NCBI RefSeq assembly: GCF_000527095.1
Contig: NZ_AZUN01000001.1
Coordinates: forward strand, 2,328,501-2,392,500
DNA from: Methylomicrobium lacus LW14
Lineage (GTDB): Bacteria; Pseudomonadota; Gammaproteobacteria; Methylococcales; Methylomonadaceae
Direction of reading: 5' to 3'
DNA length: 64,000 nt
Shown here: positions 46,228-55,426 of the stretch, in pieces
How positions within the stretch are numbered: the first letter of the stretch is position 1
Layout of the letters: the number at the start of each line of letters is the position of its first letter
Notes under the pieces: generated by a model
Seen by the model: only the letters and a program-made list of their open reading frames with translations
Databases searched by the model: none
Told to the model about the DNA's origin: nothing
Translations under genes and position numbers: made by a program

Positions 46228-46770
46228 TTATTTTATCTTTACCACCATTCCCGGCTCCACATACCGGCTTAGATGGTCGATCTGAGTATTGGTCATGGCG
46301 ATACAGCCATGGGTCCAATTCATGCTGCGATGGATTTTTTCATCCGCCGCCCCGAGACCGTGGATGCCGATTTGCCCGCCCAAAGGCGTGTTTTGCGGCG
46401 GAATCTGATGATTCTCGCTCGCTGCCACGATCCGCTCGTAAGTGCCTTTACTGATGAGGCCTTTGATCAAGGCCGTGCGCGCATCCTGGGCATTAGGATA
46501 AGTCAGCCCGAAAAACCGGCGAAAATTGCTTCTTTCACCGACCCAGCCGATCCGGTAATCGCCGTAGGGCGTGATGTCGTCGCCACGGTGAGTCTTGTAC
46601 CCGGCGCCGCCCCGACCAATCGCGATATCCGGGATCGTGTCCACGGTCTGCTCGCCTTTTTTAACCTCAATCCTCAGCGCGGTCGTATCGATCAACAGCC
46701 ACATACCGTCATCGGCAACCGCGATGCCCGCCAACAAACCACAAAACAACAGTAAACAAATTCGTAACAT
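46228..46770 (-). CDS. L,D-transpeptidase (YkuD family)
   Basis: This 180-residue periplasmic enzyme has a signal peptide (LRICLLLFCGLLAGIAVA) and a YkuD catalytic domain with the His in IGIHGLG and the Ser/Thr-His-Gly-Cys motif as NWTHGCIAM. Such enzymes form 3-3 crosslinks or attach Lpp-type lipoproteins to peptidoglycan. Its position next to an alanine-zipper lipoprotein with a C-terminal Lys supports the anchoring role (inference). It is divergent from the phosphoglucomutase gene. Confidence 0.9.
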   Translation of the reverse strand: MLRICLLLFCGLLAGIAVADDGMWLLIDTTALRIEVKKGEQTVDTIPDIAIGRGGAGYKTHRGDDITPYGDYRIGWVGERSNFRRFFGLTYPNAQDARTALIKGLISKGTYERIVAASENHQIPPQNTPLGGQIGIHGLGAADEKIHRSMNWTHGCIAMTNTQIDHLSRYVEPGMVVKIK

Positions 46771-46841
46771 ACTCTCTACACTCGGCAGCAGTTTTGGTGT
46801 ATTTTAACTCCTACGGTCAATCGTCGCACTTAGGATTCATT

Positions 46842-48476
46842 ATGCAGATAAATACAATAACAACTCAACCCTACAACGATCAAAATCCCGGCACATCAGG
46901 ACTCAGAAAAAAAGTTAGAGTATTCCAAGAGCAAGGTTACCTCGAAAATTTTGTCCAGTCAATTTTCGACTCTCTCGAGGAAATCAATGGCAAAACCTTG
47001 GTGCTTGGCGGCGACGGCCGCTATTTTAACCGACAAGCCATTCAGACGATCATCAAAATGGCGGCCGCCAACGGCTTTGCCGAACTCATTATAGGCCAAG
47101 GCGGATTACTGTCCACTCCGGCCGCCTCCCACATCATTCGCAAATACGAGGCTTACGGCGGATTGGTGCTATCGGCCAGCCACAACCCGGGCGGACCCGA
47201 CGACGATTTCGGCATCAAATACAACGTCAGCAACGGCGGCCCGGCCCCCGAAAAGTACACTAACGCATTTTACCAACGCAGCCTGACGATCGACAGCTAT
47301 AAAATCGCCGAGATGGCCGACGTCGATCTCGATACGCTCGGCAGTTTTCAAATCGACGGCATCAAAATCACGATCATCGATCCGGTCAGCGATTATGCCG
47401 AACTGATGCAGTCGATCTTCGATTTCAACCTGCTGAAACAAAGCATCGGCTCCGGCTATATCACGCTGTGTTTCGATGCGATGCATGCGATCACCGGACC
47501 TTACGCCAAACGCATCTTAGTCGACATGCTCGGCGCGCCTGCCGATTCGGTGATCAATGCGGTGCCCCTGGAAGATTTCGGCGGCCATCATCCCGATCCG
47601 AATCTCGCGCACGCGCATGAATTGGCCGAACTGATGTTCAGCCCAAATGCGCCGACCTTCGGCGCGGCCTCGGACGGCGACGGCGACCGCAACATGATCA
47701 CCGGCAGCAATATTTTTGTCACTCCCAGCGACAGCCTCGCCATCATGGCCGCGAACGCGCAGGCGATCCCGGCCTATGCCAAGGGACTCAGCGGCGTCGC
47801 GCGCTCGATGCCGACCAGCCAGGCGGTCGACCGGGTCGCGGCGGCCTACAACCTGCCCTGCTTTGAAACGCCGACCGGCTGGAAATTTTTCGGCAACCTG
47901 CTCGATGCCGGCAAAATCACGCTCTGCGGCGAGGAAAGCTTCGGTACCGGCTCCGATCATGTCCGCGAAAAAGACGGCTTATGGGCCGTCTTGTTCTGGC
48001 TGAACCTGATCGCCCGCAAACGCCAGTCGGTCGCGGACATCGTGCACGAACATTGGCAAAAATTCGGCCGCGACATTTATTGCCGGCATGATTATGAAGC
48101 GGTCGAAACCGGCATCGCGAACGGCATCGTCGAGCATTTACGCCAGCAACTGCCGTCCCTGCCCGGCCAGACCTTAGGCGCCTTTACGGTCAAATTCGCC
48201 GATGAATTCGGCTACACCGACCCGGTCGACGGCAGCGTCAGCAAAAACCAGGGCATCCGCATCGGCTTCACCGACGGTTCGCGGATCGTATTCCGCCTGT
48301 CCGGTACCGGCACGGTCGGCGCGACGCTCAGAATCTATCTGGAAAAATTCGAAGCGGACGCGTCGAAGCACGCTCAGGACGCCCAGGACGCCCTGGCCGA
48401 ACTGATTGCGCTGGCCGAACGACTTTGCGAAGTCAAAAAGCGCACCGGCAGAACGTCACCGGATGTGATCACCTAA
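46842..48476 (+). CDS. Alpha-D-glucose phosphate-specific phosphoglucomutase
   Basis: This 544-residue enzyme interconverts glucose-1- and glucose-6-phosphate for glycogen and surface polysaccharide synthesis. It has the active Ser motif SASHNPGGPDDDFGIKYN, the metal loop ASDGDGDRNM, the sugar-specificity loop CGEESFGTGSDH and the phosphate-binding RLSGTGTVGATLRIY. This is the eukaryote-like PGM1 class. I chose the ATG at 46842 (MQINTITTQPYNDQNPGTSG). The frame extends to 46794 without conservation. Confidence 0.95.
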   Translation: MQINTITTQPYNDQNPGTSGLRKKVRVFQEQGYLENFVQSIFDSLEEINGKTLVLGGDGRYFNRQAIQTIIKMAAANGFAELIIGQGGLLSTPAASHIIRKYEAYGGLVLSASHNPGGPDDDFGIKYNVSNGGPAPEKYTNAFYQRSLTIDSYKIAEMADVDLDTLGSFQIDGIKITIIDPVSDYAELMQSIFDFNLLKQSIGSGYITLCFDAMHAITGPYAKRILVDMLGAPADSVINAVPLEDFGGHHPDPNLAHAHELAELMFSPNAPTFGAASDGDGDRNMITGSNIFVTPSDSLAIMAANAQAIPAYAKGLSGVARSMPTSQAVDRVAAAYNLPCFETPTGWKFFGNLLDAGKITLCGEESFGTGSDHVREKDGLWAVLFWLNLIARKRQSVADIVHEHWQKFGRDIYCRHDYEAVETGIANGIVEHLRQQLPSLPGQTLGAFTVKFADEFGYTDPVDGSVSKNQGIRIGFTDGSRIVFRLSGTGTVGATLRIYLEKFEADASKHAQDAQDALAELIALAERLCEVKKRTGRTSPDVIT

Positions 48477-48526
48477 CAAGGGGGACTAAGGGCATAAGGC
48501 GAAAGTTCAACGCTTTCGCCTGGCGC

Positions 48527-49357
48527 TCACACTTCAAAACTGTGCGCGAAGCCGTGCATCACGCAAATCAACAGCACGCCGGCCGCGATCAGTGCGATCT
48601 GCTCCAGCGAAGCCTTCAATTCGGTCTTTTTGTGCAAGGTCGGAATCAAATCGGCCACCGCGACATAGATGAAGCTCGACGCGGCCAGCGCCAGGATATA
48701 AGGCAGCATATGATGCAAATCCTCCAGGCTGAAATAAGCCAGCACGCCGCCCAACACCGTCGCCAGGCTGGATAGGATGTTATAGAACAGCGCCTTGGCC
48801 CTGCCGTAGCCGCTTTCCAGCAGAATCGCGAAATCCCCGACTTCCTGCGGGATTTCGTGCGCCGCGACCGCCAGGCTGGTCACGATGCCGAGTTTCGGGT
48901 CGGTCAGAAAGGCGGCGGCGATCAGGATGCCGTCGACAAAGTTATGAATGCTGTCGCCCAGAATGATCAACGCGCCGGCCGAATGCCGATGCTCCGGCCC
49001 ATGGCTGTGCGCGTGATGGCCGTGCTCGTGTGCATGCGGCTCCTCGCCATGCGCCTCGCAGGTATTGAAATGACAATGCCGCCAGATCAGCAGTTTTTCG
49101 AGCACGAAAAAGCTCAGAATCCCGGCCAGGATCGTCGCGGACAAACCGCGGAACTGCTCCGGCTTGACTTCCTCGAAAGCGTGCGGGATCAAGCCCCAAA
49201 ACGCAACCGCCAACAACGCGCCGATCGCAAAACTGATGCCATGCGGCAGCACGTGACTTCTCTTCTGGTCCGGCAGCAGCAGAAACAGCCCGGCCGCGAG
49301 TACACTCAGCACCCCGCCGAGGGTCGTAAAGATGATGATCAACAACAATAGATTCAC
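48527..49357 (-). CDS. ZIP-family metal transporter
   Basis: This 276-residue transporter has eight predicted helices, a His-rich cytoplasmic loop (about residues 92-117, EAHGEEPHAHEHGHHAHSH), and the metal site sequences DSIHNFVDG and AAHEIPQEVGDFAILLESG. It likely imports zinc or iron. The start is a GTG at 49357, only 4 bp after the pgeF stop, so the gene belongs to an rluD-pgeF-zip transcript. The loop may sense or chelate metal before transport. Confidence 0.9.
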   Translation of the reverse strand: MNLLLLIIIFTTLGGVLSVLAAGLFLLLPDQKRSHVLPHGISFAIGALLAVAFWGLIPHAFEEVKPEQFRGLSATILAGILSFFVLEKLLIWRHCHFNTCEAHGEEPHAHEHGHHAHSHGPEHRHSAGALIILGDSIHNFVDGILIAAAFLTDPKLGIVTSLAVAAHEIPQEVGDFAILLESGYGRAKALFYNILSSLATVLGGVLAYFSLEDLHHMLPYILALAASSFIYVAVADLIPTLHKKTELKASLEQIALIAAGVLLICVMHGFAHSFEV

Positions 49358-49361
49358 GCGT

Positions 49362-50096
49362 TTAATCTCTCCAGATCAATGTCGCCATGCGTCCGGTAAC
49401 CGTGTCCCGACGATAGGAATAAAACCGGTCCGCATCGGTGACTGTGCAAAAGCGGCCGCCGTAGATGTTCGTCACGCCCAGCGCATTCAGTTCGATGCGC
49501 GCCAGCCGATAAATATCGGCCAGCCATTTAGCGTCCGCTTGCGGCCTGAAGGCCTCGCCGAATGCCGGTGATTTTTGCACGAAGGCGGCGCGCACCTCCG
49601 CCCCGACTTCGAAAGCGCCGGGGCCGATCGCAGGACCCAGCCAGACCAGCAACTCCGCCCCCTCCATAGCCGCCACCGTATTGCCGATCACCCCGGCCAA
49701 CAAACCGCGCCAGCCGGCATGGATCGCCGCGACACGGCGGCCGTCGGCCGAACACAACAGAAGCGGCAGACAATCGGCGGTCATCACCACACAGACCACG
49801 CCCGGCGCGTCGGCATAACTTGCATCGGCCTGCGGCGGCATCAAAGCAGCAGCCGCCTTCACGGCCTGATTGCTGTGAATCTGCTCCAGCCAGACCGGCT
49901 CGGACGGCAGCGCCAGACTTTCGCGGATAAACTTGCGGTTGCGCATCACCGCGTCAACATCGTCGCCGACATGCAGCGCGGGATTCAGGCTCTTATAAGG
50001 CCCGGCGCTGACGCCGCCGGTCCTGAGCGTCATCGCCGCATGCACGCCGGCCGGCGCAGGCCAATCGGGAAACAGAAAAGGCTCAGCGCCGCTCAT
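49362..50096 (-). CDS. pgeF: Peptidoglycan editing factor PgeF (laccase domain, YfiH)
   Basis: This 244-residue protein is of the DUF152/laccase-domain family, which in E. coli removes misincorporated Ser from the peptidoglycan precursor UDP-MurNAc. Family blocks are LRTGGVSAGPYKSLN, VWLEQIHSNQ, VMTADCLPLLL and AAIHAGWRGLLAGVI with His and Cys ligands. Gene order rluD-pgeF matches E. coli. The ATG overlaps the rluD end by 14 bp. Confidence 0.93.
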   Translation of the reverse strand: MSGAEPFLFPDWPAPAGVHAAMTLRTGGVSAGPYKSLNPALHVGDDVDAVMRNRKFIRESLALPSEPVWLEQIHSNQAVKAAAALMPPQADASYADAPGVVCVVMTADCLPLLLCSADGRRVAAIHAGWRGLLAGVIGNTVAAMEGAELLVWLGPAIGPGAFEVGAEVRAAFVQKSPAFGEAFRPQADAKWLADIYRLARIELNALGVTNIYGGRFCTVTDADRFYSYRRDTVTGRMATLIWRD

Positions 50097-51027
50097 TGTC
50101 TTCCAGGGCCTCCAGCAAACGCTGCATGTCTTCCGGCAAAGGCTGCTCCCATTCCAGATACTCCTCGGTGACAGGATGCAGCAGTCCTAGTTTCGCCGCA
50201 TGCAGCGCCTGGCGCTTGAAATTGCGCAATTCGGCTTCGAGCCGTTCGCCGCAGTTCGGCGGCATTTGGAAACGGCCGCCGTAGACCGGATCACCGAGCA
50301 GCGGATAGCGGATATGCGCCATGTGCACCCGGATCTGATGCGTGCGCCCGGTTTCGAGCATCACCTGCATGAAGGTATGCTGCGCAAAACGCTTGAGCAC
50401 CCGGTAATGCGTGACCGCATGCTTGCCTGCTTGCCTGACCGCATAGCGCTTGCGGTCGGTCGGATGCCGACCGATCGGCTCATCGATCGTGCCGCCGGCC
50501 GTCATCCAGCCGCGCGCGATCGCGAGATATTCGCGGGTAATCTCGCGCTCCTGCAACTGCTGCGTCAGGCTGTTATGCGCCTGCAAGGTCTTCGCGATCA
50601 TCAAAAGGCCGCTGGTTTCCTTGTCGATTCGGTGCACGATGCCCGCGCGCGGCAAGGTTTCGAGATGCGGCTCATGATGCAGCAAGGCATTCAGCAAGGT
50701 GCCGTCCCAGTTGCCGACCGCAGGATGCACGACCAGACCGGCCGGCTTGTTGACTATCAACAGGCTGTCGTCTTCATAGACGATATCCAGCGGGATGTCT
50801 TGCGGTTCGGACTCGACCACGACCTCTTCTTCCGCCTCCAGCGTAATCTCTTCACCTCCGTCCAGCTTCTCCCTCGCCTTCAATACTCGGCCGTTCACCG
50901 TGACCCGGCCCGACTTGACCCAGGTTTGCAAACGGGTTCTTGAATAATCGGCAAATACTTCCGCCAATACCTGATCCAGGCGCATGCCCGCCAATTCATA
51001 CGGCACCACGGCCGTCAATCTTTCCAT
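50083..51027 (-). CDS. rluD: 23S rRNA pseudouridine(1911/1915/1917) synthase RluD
   Basis: This 314-residue synthase has an N-terminal S4 domain (RLDQVLAEVFADYSRTRLQTWVKSGRV) and a catalytic domain with Asp in GIVHRIDKETSGLL and LETGRTHQIRVHMAHI. It modifies helix 69 of 23S rRNA. The ATG at 51027 aligns with the E. coli start. An in-frame TTG at 51072 would add 15 residues. bamD is transcribed divergently, the usual arrangement in gammaproteobacteria. Confidence 0.95.
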   Translation of the reverse strand: MERLTAVVPYELAGMRLDQVLAEVFADYSRTRLQTWVKSGRVTVNGRVLKAREKLDGGEEITLEAEEEVVVESEPQDIPLDIVYEDDSLLIVNKPAGLVVHPAVGNWDGTLLNALLHHEPHLETLPRAGIVHRIDKETSGLLMIAKTLQAHNSLTQQLQEREITREYLAIARGWMTAGGTIDEPIGRHPTDRKRYAVRQAGKHAVTHYRVLKRFAQHTFMQVMLETGRTHQIRVHMAHIRYPLLGDPVYGGRFQMPPNCGERLEAELRNFKRQALHAAKLGLLHPVTEEYLEWEQPLPEDMQRLLEALEDNERR

Positions 51028-51266
51028 CACAAGCTCTTCTGATTCGCTCTGCGTTAAGTTATACTCGTTCAATTAAACCGGTTTTGACAGCTTAATATCC
51101 GTTCTAAAACTCGCCTGCTTCTCTCGCTTTGGAGAGCAGTCAGGTTAAATACATCGTTGAGTTTAAACACCCTCATCCTAACCGTCTCCCGCAAAGGGGG
51201 AAGAGATCAAGCACGAGAGCCCTAAACCGGCAAGAAAACTGCTCATCTTACTACATCGATAGCACT

Positions 51267-52109
51267 ATGCGATTAATTTTGTTAAAAAGTTTATTTATTT
51301 GCTGGCTGGGCCTGTCGCTGACCGGCTGCGAATCGCTGAAAAATTTCTCGTTCAGCAAGGATTCCGAGACCGAAGACGAATACAAAGACTGGAATCTCGA
51401 AAAATTCCGCAAGGAGGCGCAAACCGCCGTCGATGCCGGCAATTACGAAAAGGCGGCCAAGCTATACGAAGCGCTGGAGGCTCGCTATCCGTTTGGCGAA
51501 ACTTCCGCGCAAACCCAGCTCGACGTGGCCTATGCCTATTATAAGAGTAACGACCCCGACGCCGCGCTCGCGGCCGCCGACCGCTTCATCAAGATCAACC
51601 CGCGTAATCCGAGCGTCGATTATGCCTATTATCTGAAAGGGCTGGTCAATTACAACCGCGGCTTCGGCTTTGTGGACCGCTTCCTGCCGACCGACACCTC
51701 GCAACGCGATACCAGCACGGCCAAGGAAGCCTATGAAAATTTTTCGGAACTGGTCAAGCGCTTCCCGAACAGCAAATATGTACCGGATTCCAAACAGCGG
51801 ATGATCGCGCTGAAGAACAACCTGGCGATGCATGAAGTGCATGTCGCCCGCTATTACATGAAACGCAAGGCTTATGTCGCCGCCGTAAACCGGGCATCGG
51901 AAGTAATCGAAAAATACCAGCGGACGCCGGCGGTGCCGTTTGCTTTGGAAGTCTTGAAGGAAGCCTACGAAAAACTGGAGATGCCGGATCAAGCCAGCAA
52001 TATCGACCGGATTTACCGGCAAAATTACCCGGACGGCCCGCCGGTTCCCGAGCACAAGAATGCGACTTTTTCGCACAAGGTCTGGGATTTTATCGGCTTG
52101 GAAAAATAG
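51267..52109 (+). CDS. bamD: Outer membrane protein assembly factor BamD
   Basis: This 280-residue lipoprotein has a lipobox LTGC near residue 20 and tetratricopeptide-type helices (EAQTAVDAGNYEKAAKLYEALEARYPFG, TQLDVAYAYYKSNDPDAALAAADRF). It is an essential subunit of the BAM complex that inserts beta-barrel proteins in the outer membrane. I chose the ATG at 51267, directly before the signal peptide. The frame opens upstream at 51129 over a non-coding, Pro-rich stretch. It is divergent from rluD. Confidence 0.94.
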   Translation: MRLILLKSLFICWLGLSLTGCESLKNFSFSKDSETEDEYKDWNLEKFRKEAQTAVDAGNYEKAAKLYEALEARYPFGETSAQTQLDVAYAYYKSNDPDAALAAADRFIKINPRNPSVDYAYYLKGLVNYNRGFGFVDRFLPTDTSQRDTSTAKEAYENFSELVKRFPNSKYVPDSKQRMIALKNNLAMHEVHVARYYMKRKAYVAAVNRASEVIEKYQRTPAVPFALEVLKEAYEKLEMPDQASNIDRIYRQNYPDGPPVPEHKNATFSHKVWDFIGLEK

Positions 52110-52203
52110 CGGGAATTGGCGTTACCGCGGCGGCGCCCGCTGCGCCGCCGTCATTTGATTCAATGCAGGGAGCGCAGACACTCACCCACAAAGAGCGGCA
52201 AAA

Positions 52204-52920
52204 TCAGCCGCCCTTGACCTTCTTCTCCAACTCTTCCCGGCTCAAATGCCGCACCGCTTCGCCTTTGACCATATAGATCAAATGCTCGCAGATGTAACAG
52301 GCATGATCGCCTATCCGCTCCATCGCGCGCACAGTCCACAGCACGTTGATCGTGCGGGTGATGTTGCGCGGGTCCTCCATCATGTGCGTGATTAACTGGC
52401 GGATGATGCTCGCATATTCGCGATCGACATTGTCATCCAGGTGGGTAATCGCCGGCACTTCCTCGATGCTCATCCGCGCAAACGCGTCGAGCGAGCGGTG
52501 CAGCATGTCTTTGACCAGATTCGACATATGCTGGATTTCATAATACTGATCGATCTTGCCGTCGCTGTCGGCCGACTGAATTGCCAATTTCGAGATGCGC
52601 TCGGCCAGGTCGCCGACGATTTCGAGCTCGTTGATCACCTTGATCACGGTCAGGAGTAAGCGCAGATCGAACGCGGCCGGCTGTCTGAGCGCCAGAATCT
52701 GTGTGCATTCGCGGTCGATCTCGACCTCCAACGCATCGACCTGATTGTCCTGTTTGATCACCAATTCGGCCATTTCGATGTCGCCCGTCGAAAAGGCCTG
52801 CATCGCGAGTTCCACTTGCTGCTCGACCAAACCGCCCATCGTCAGCACTTTGTTGCGGATGTCTTCGAGTTCTTTGTTGAACTGCCCGGAGATATGATGC
52901 CCGATTTTATTGCTGTCCAT
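52204..52920 (-). CDS. phoU: Phosphate signalling protein PhoU
   Basis: This 238-residue protein consists of two PhoU helical bundles (FNKELEDIRNKVLTMGGLVEQQVELAM, and the second with VDREYASIIRQLITHMMEDPRNI). It couples Pst transporter state to PhoR-PhoB signalling and limits phosphate uptake. It is the last gene of the pst operon, 11 bp after pstB. phoB and phoR are not in the window. Confidence 0.95.
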   Translation of the reverse strand: MDSNKIGHHISGQFNKELEDIRNKVLTMGGLVEQQVELAMQAFSTGDIEMAELVIKQDNQVDALEVEIDRECTQILALRQPAAFDLRLLLTVIKVINELEIVGDLAERISKLAIQSADSDGKIDQYYEIQHMSNLVKDMLHRSLDAFARMSIEEVPAITHLDDNVDREYASIIRQLITHMMEDPRNITRTINVLWTVRAMERIGDHACYICEHLIYMVKGEAVRHLSREELEKKVKGG

Positions 52921-52931
52921 TGTCCCCTCCT

Positions 52932-53765
52932 TTAACCGTAACGGCCGGTGATGTAATCTTCTGTCTGTTGCTTTCTGGGATTCGTGAACAGCTCGCTGGT
53001 GGAGCCCATTTCGATCAGTTCACCCATGTACATGAAAGCCGTGTAATCGGACACGCGCGCTGCCTGCTGCATGTTGTGCGTCACGATAACGATAGTATAG
53101 TGCTCCTTCAATTCGTTGATCAGCTCCTCGATTTTCAGGGTTGAGATCGGATCGAGGGCCGAAGCCGGCTCGTCGAGCAATAACACTTCCGGCTCGATCG
53201 CAATCGCGCGCGCGATCACCAGACGCTGCTGCTGGCCGCCGGACATACCGAGCGCATTGTCGTTCAGACGGTCTTTCATCTCATCCCACAGCGCCGCGCC
53301 GCGCAGCGCCTTTTCGACCGTTTCCTCGAGCGTAATTTTATCGTTGATGCCCTGAATCCGAAGACCGTAGGCGACATTTTCGAAAATCGATTTCGGAAAC
53401 GGATTCGGTTTCTGGAACACCATGCCGACCCGCCGGCGCAGCGCCGCGACGTTGACCGACTTGTCATAGATATTGTCGCCATCCAGCAAGATCCGGCCTT
53501 CGATGCGCGCGCTGTCGACCAGATCGTTCATCCGGTTGATGCAGCGCAACAACGTCGATTTGCCGCAGCCGCTGGGGCCGATATAGGCGGTGACCTTTTT
53601 TTTCGGAATATCCATATTGATGCCGTGCAAGGCCTGTTTTTCTCCATAAAACAGGTTCAGATTGTCGACCTTGATGCAGACTTCGGAAGTCTCGGCCTGA
53701 TCGATCGGACCACGCAGAATCGATTTCATGTCGATCGCATGGGTGCGTGCTTGTTGTGATGTCAT
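52932..53765 (-). CDS. pstB: Phosphate ABC transporter ATP-binding protein PstB
   Basis: This 277-residue ATPase has Walker A (GPSGCGKSTLLRCINRMNDL), the signature ALGMSGGQQQRLVIARAIA, Walker B (VLLLDEPASALD) and the switch His in IVTHNMQQAARVSDY. It energises phosphate import through PstC and PstA. It sits between pstA (5-bp gap) and phoU. The start ATG at 53765 and length match the family. Confidence 0.97.
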   Translation of the reverse strand: MTSQQARTHAIDMKSILRGPIDQAETSEVCIKVDNLNLFYGEKQALHGINMDIPKKKVTAYIGPSGCGKSTLLRCINRMNDLVDSARIEGRILLDGDNIYDKSVNVAALRRRVGMVFQKPNPFPKSIFENVAYGLRIQGINDKITLEETVEKALRGAALWDEMKDRLNDNALGMSGGQQQRLVIARAIAIEPEVLLLDEPASALDPISTLKIEELINELKEHYTIVIVTHNMQQAARVSDYTAFMYMGELIEMGSTSELFTNPRKQQTEDYITGRYG

Positions 53766-53770
53766 GATGA

Positions 53771-55426
53771 TTAACCTTCAAGAGCTCTATATTTTTCCCT
53801 CAGATGGTTGCGGATTACGATCGCGGACAAATTGAGCCCGACAATCACCACGACCAACAACAACGATGTCGCATAAACCAAGGGTCTTGCCGCCTCGACA
53901 TTCGGACTTTGAAAGCCGACGTCATAAATATGAAAGCCGAGGTGCATGAATTTTCGTTCCATGTGTAAAAACGGGAAGTTGCCGTCCAACGGCAATGACG
54001 GCGCCAGTTTGACCACGCCGACCAGCATCAACGGCGCCACCTCGCCGGCCGCCCGGGCGACCGCCAGAATCAAACCGGTCATCATCGCGGGGCTCGCCAT
54101 CGGCAATACCGTGTGCCACAACGTTTCAAACTTGGTCGCGCCGAGCGCCAGGCTGCCTTCGCGGATCGATTTCGGAATCCGCGCCAGGCCTTCTTCGGTC
54201 GAGACGATCACGACCGGCAGCGTCAACAGCGCTAGCGTGATCGACGCCCACATCAGGCCCGGCGTGCCGAACATCGGCGCAGGCGCGGCTTCCGGATAAA
54301 ACAGACGGTCGATCTTGCCGCCCAAGATATAAACAAAAAATCCCAGGCCGAACACGCCGTAAACCACCGACGGCACCCCGGCCAGATTGTTCACCGCGAT
54401 CCGGATCAGCCGCGTCATGAAACCCTGTTTCGCATATTCGCGCAAATACACCGCCGCGATCACGCCGAACGGCGTCACGATGATCGACATGATCACCACC
54501 ATCAGAATGGTGCCGTAAATCGCCGGAAAAATGCCGCCTTCGGTATTCGCCTCGCGCGGATCGTCGGTCAGAAATTCGACCAATTTGGCCAGGTAATGGC
54601 CGATTTTGCCGAACACATTCATCTTGTTCGGCTGGTAAACCCTGACCACCTTGGCCAGCGCAATCTCGTGTTCGCTGCCGTCGTCCGCCGCCGCGACAAA
54701 ACTGCCTTTGCGGATATCCTGGTACAAGGAAACCAATTGGGCCTGGAGCTTCTTATACTCGGCATCCAACGCCGACTTTTCGGCCGCGATGCGTTGCTGC
54801 GCCTTCGCATCCCAGCGTTTTTCCAACTCCAGCTTGCGCTGTTCCAGTCGCAGCCGCTCGAGGTCGTAGTTGACCGCGCCGATTTCCTTTTTTTCCAGAT
54901 GGGATATTTTCTCGAAAATATCCAGCGCGGCCTTTAGCCGTTCCTGCAAGACCGGCATCGCCTCCGGCCCTTCGGCAACCACCTTGCCGCCGTCCTTGAC
55001 TGCGACCAGACGGCCATAGAAATTACCCCATTCGCGCCGTTCGACCGCGATCAACTCGGGCGGATTGCTCTGCTGTTTGACTCGGCGAGCCTGTATCCAG
55101 CGAAAATCGGCGCCGCTGACATCACGGTTGCCGGTTTTGATCTGGTATTGCACCAGCACATCCTCGTCGTCGGCCATCGCATATCCGGTCGCTTTCGCCA
55201 TCGCCGCCGGCGTGATACTGGTATCGATCAATTCGCCGACAATATCGCGCACTTGGCCGCTGTCTTCCTGATAACCGAATTGCACCAGTTCGCCCGGCCA
55301 AAAATGCCCGATGCCGCGCACGAATATCAGCCCCATCACGCCCAACACCATGATCAGACAGGCGCTGACCGCGGCGGCATTCAGCCAGATCCAGGGATTG
55401 CCGCTTTTAAACCATAACTTGATCAT
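53771..55426 (-). CDS. pstA: Phosphate ABC transporter permease PstA (long form)
   Basis: This 551-residue permease has an N-terminal helix (LNAAAVSACLIMVLGVMGLIFV), a long periplasmic segment with a Glu/Lys-rich coiled coil (about residues 165-240), and the MetI-type permease domain with five or six helices in the C-terminal half (about 305-540; AGEVAPLMLVGVV). It is nearly twice the length of E. coli PstA, as in Pseudomonas-type systems. The start overlaps the pstC stop by 4 bp. Confidence 0.94.
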   Translation of the reverse strand: MIKLWFKSGNPWIWLNAAAVSACLIMVLGVMGLIFVRGIGHFWPGELVQFGYQEDSGQVRDIVGELIDTSITPAAMAKATGYAMADDEDVLVQYQIKTGNRDVSGADFRWIQARRVKQQSNPPELIAVERREWGNFYGRLVAVKDGGKVVAEGPEAMPVLQERLKAALDIFEKISHLEKKEIGAVNYDLERLRLEQRKLELEKRWDAKAQQRIAAEKSALDAEYKKLQAQLVSLYQDIRKGSFVAAADDGSEHEIALAKVVRVYQPNKMNVFGKIGHYLAKLVEFLTDDPREANTEGGIFPAIYGTILMVVIMSIIVTPFGVIAAVYLREYAKQGFMTRLIRIAVNNLAGVPSVVYGVFGLGFFVYILGGKIDRLFYPEAAPAPMFGTPGLMWASITLALLTLPVVIVSTEEGLARIPKSIREGSLALGATKFETLWHTVLPMASPAMMTGLILAVARAAGEVAPLMLVGVVKLAPSLPLDGNFPFLHMERKFMHLGFHIYDVGFQSPNVEAARPLVYATSLLLVVVIVGLNLSAIVIRNHLREKYRALEG

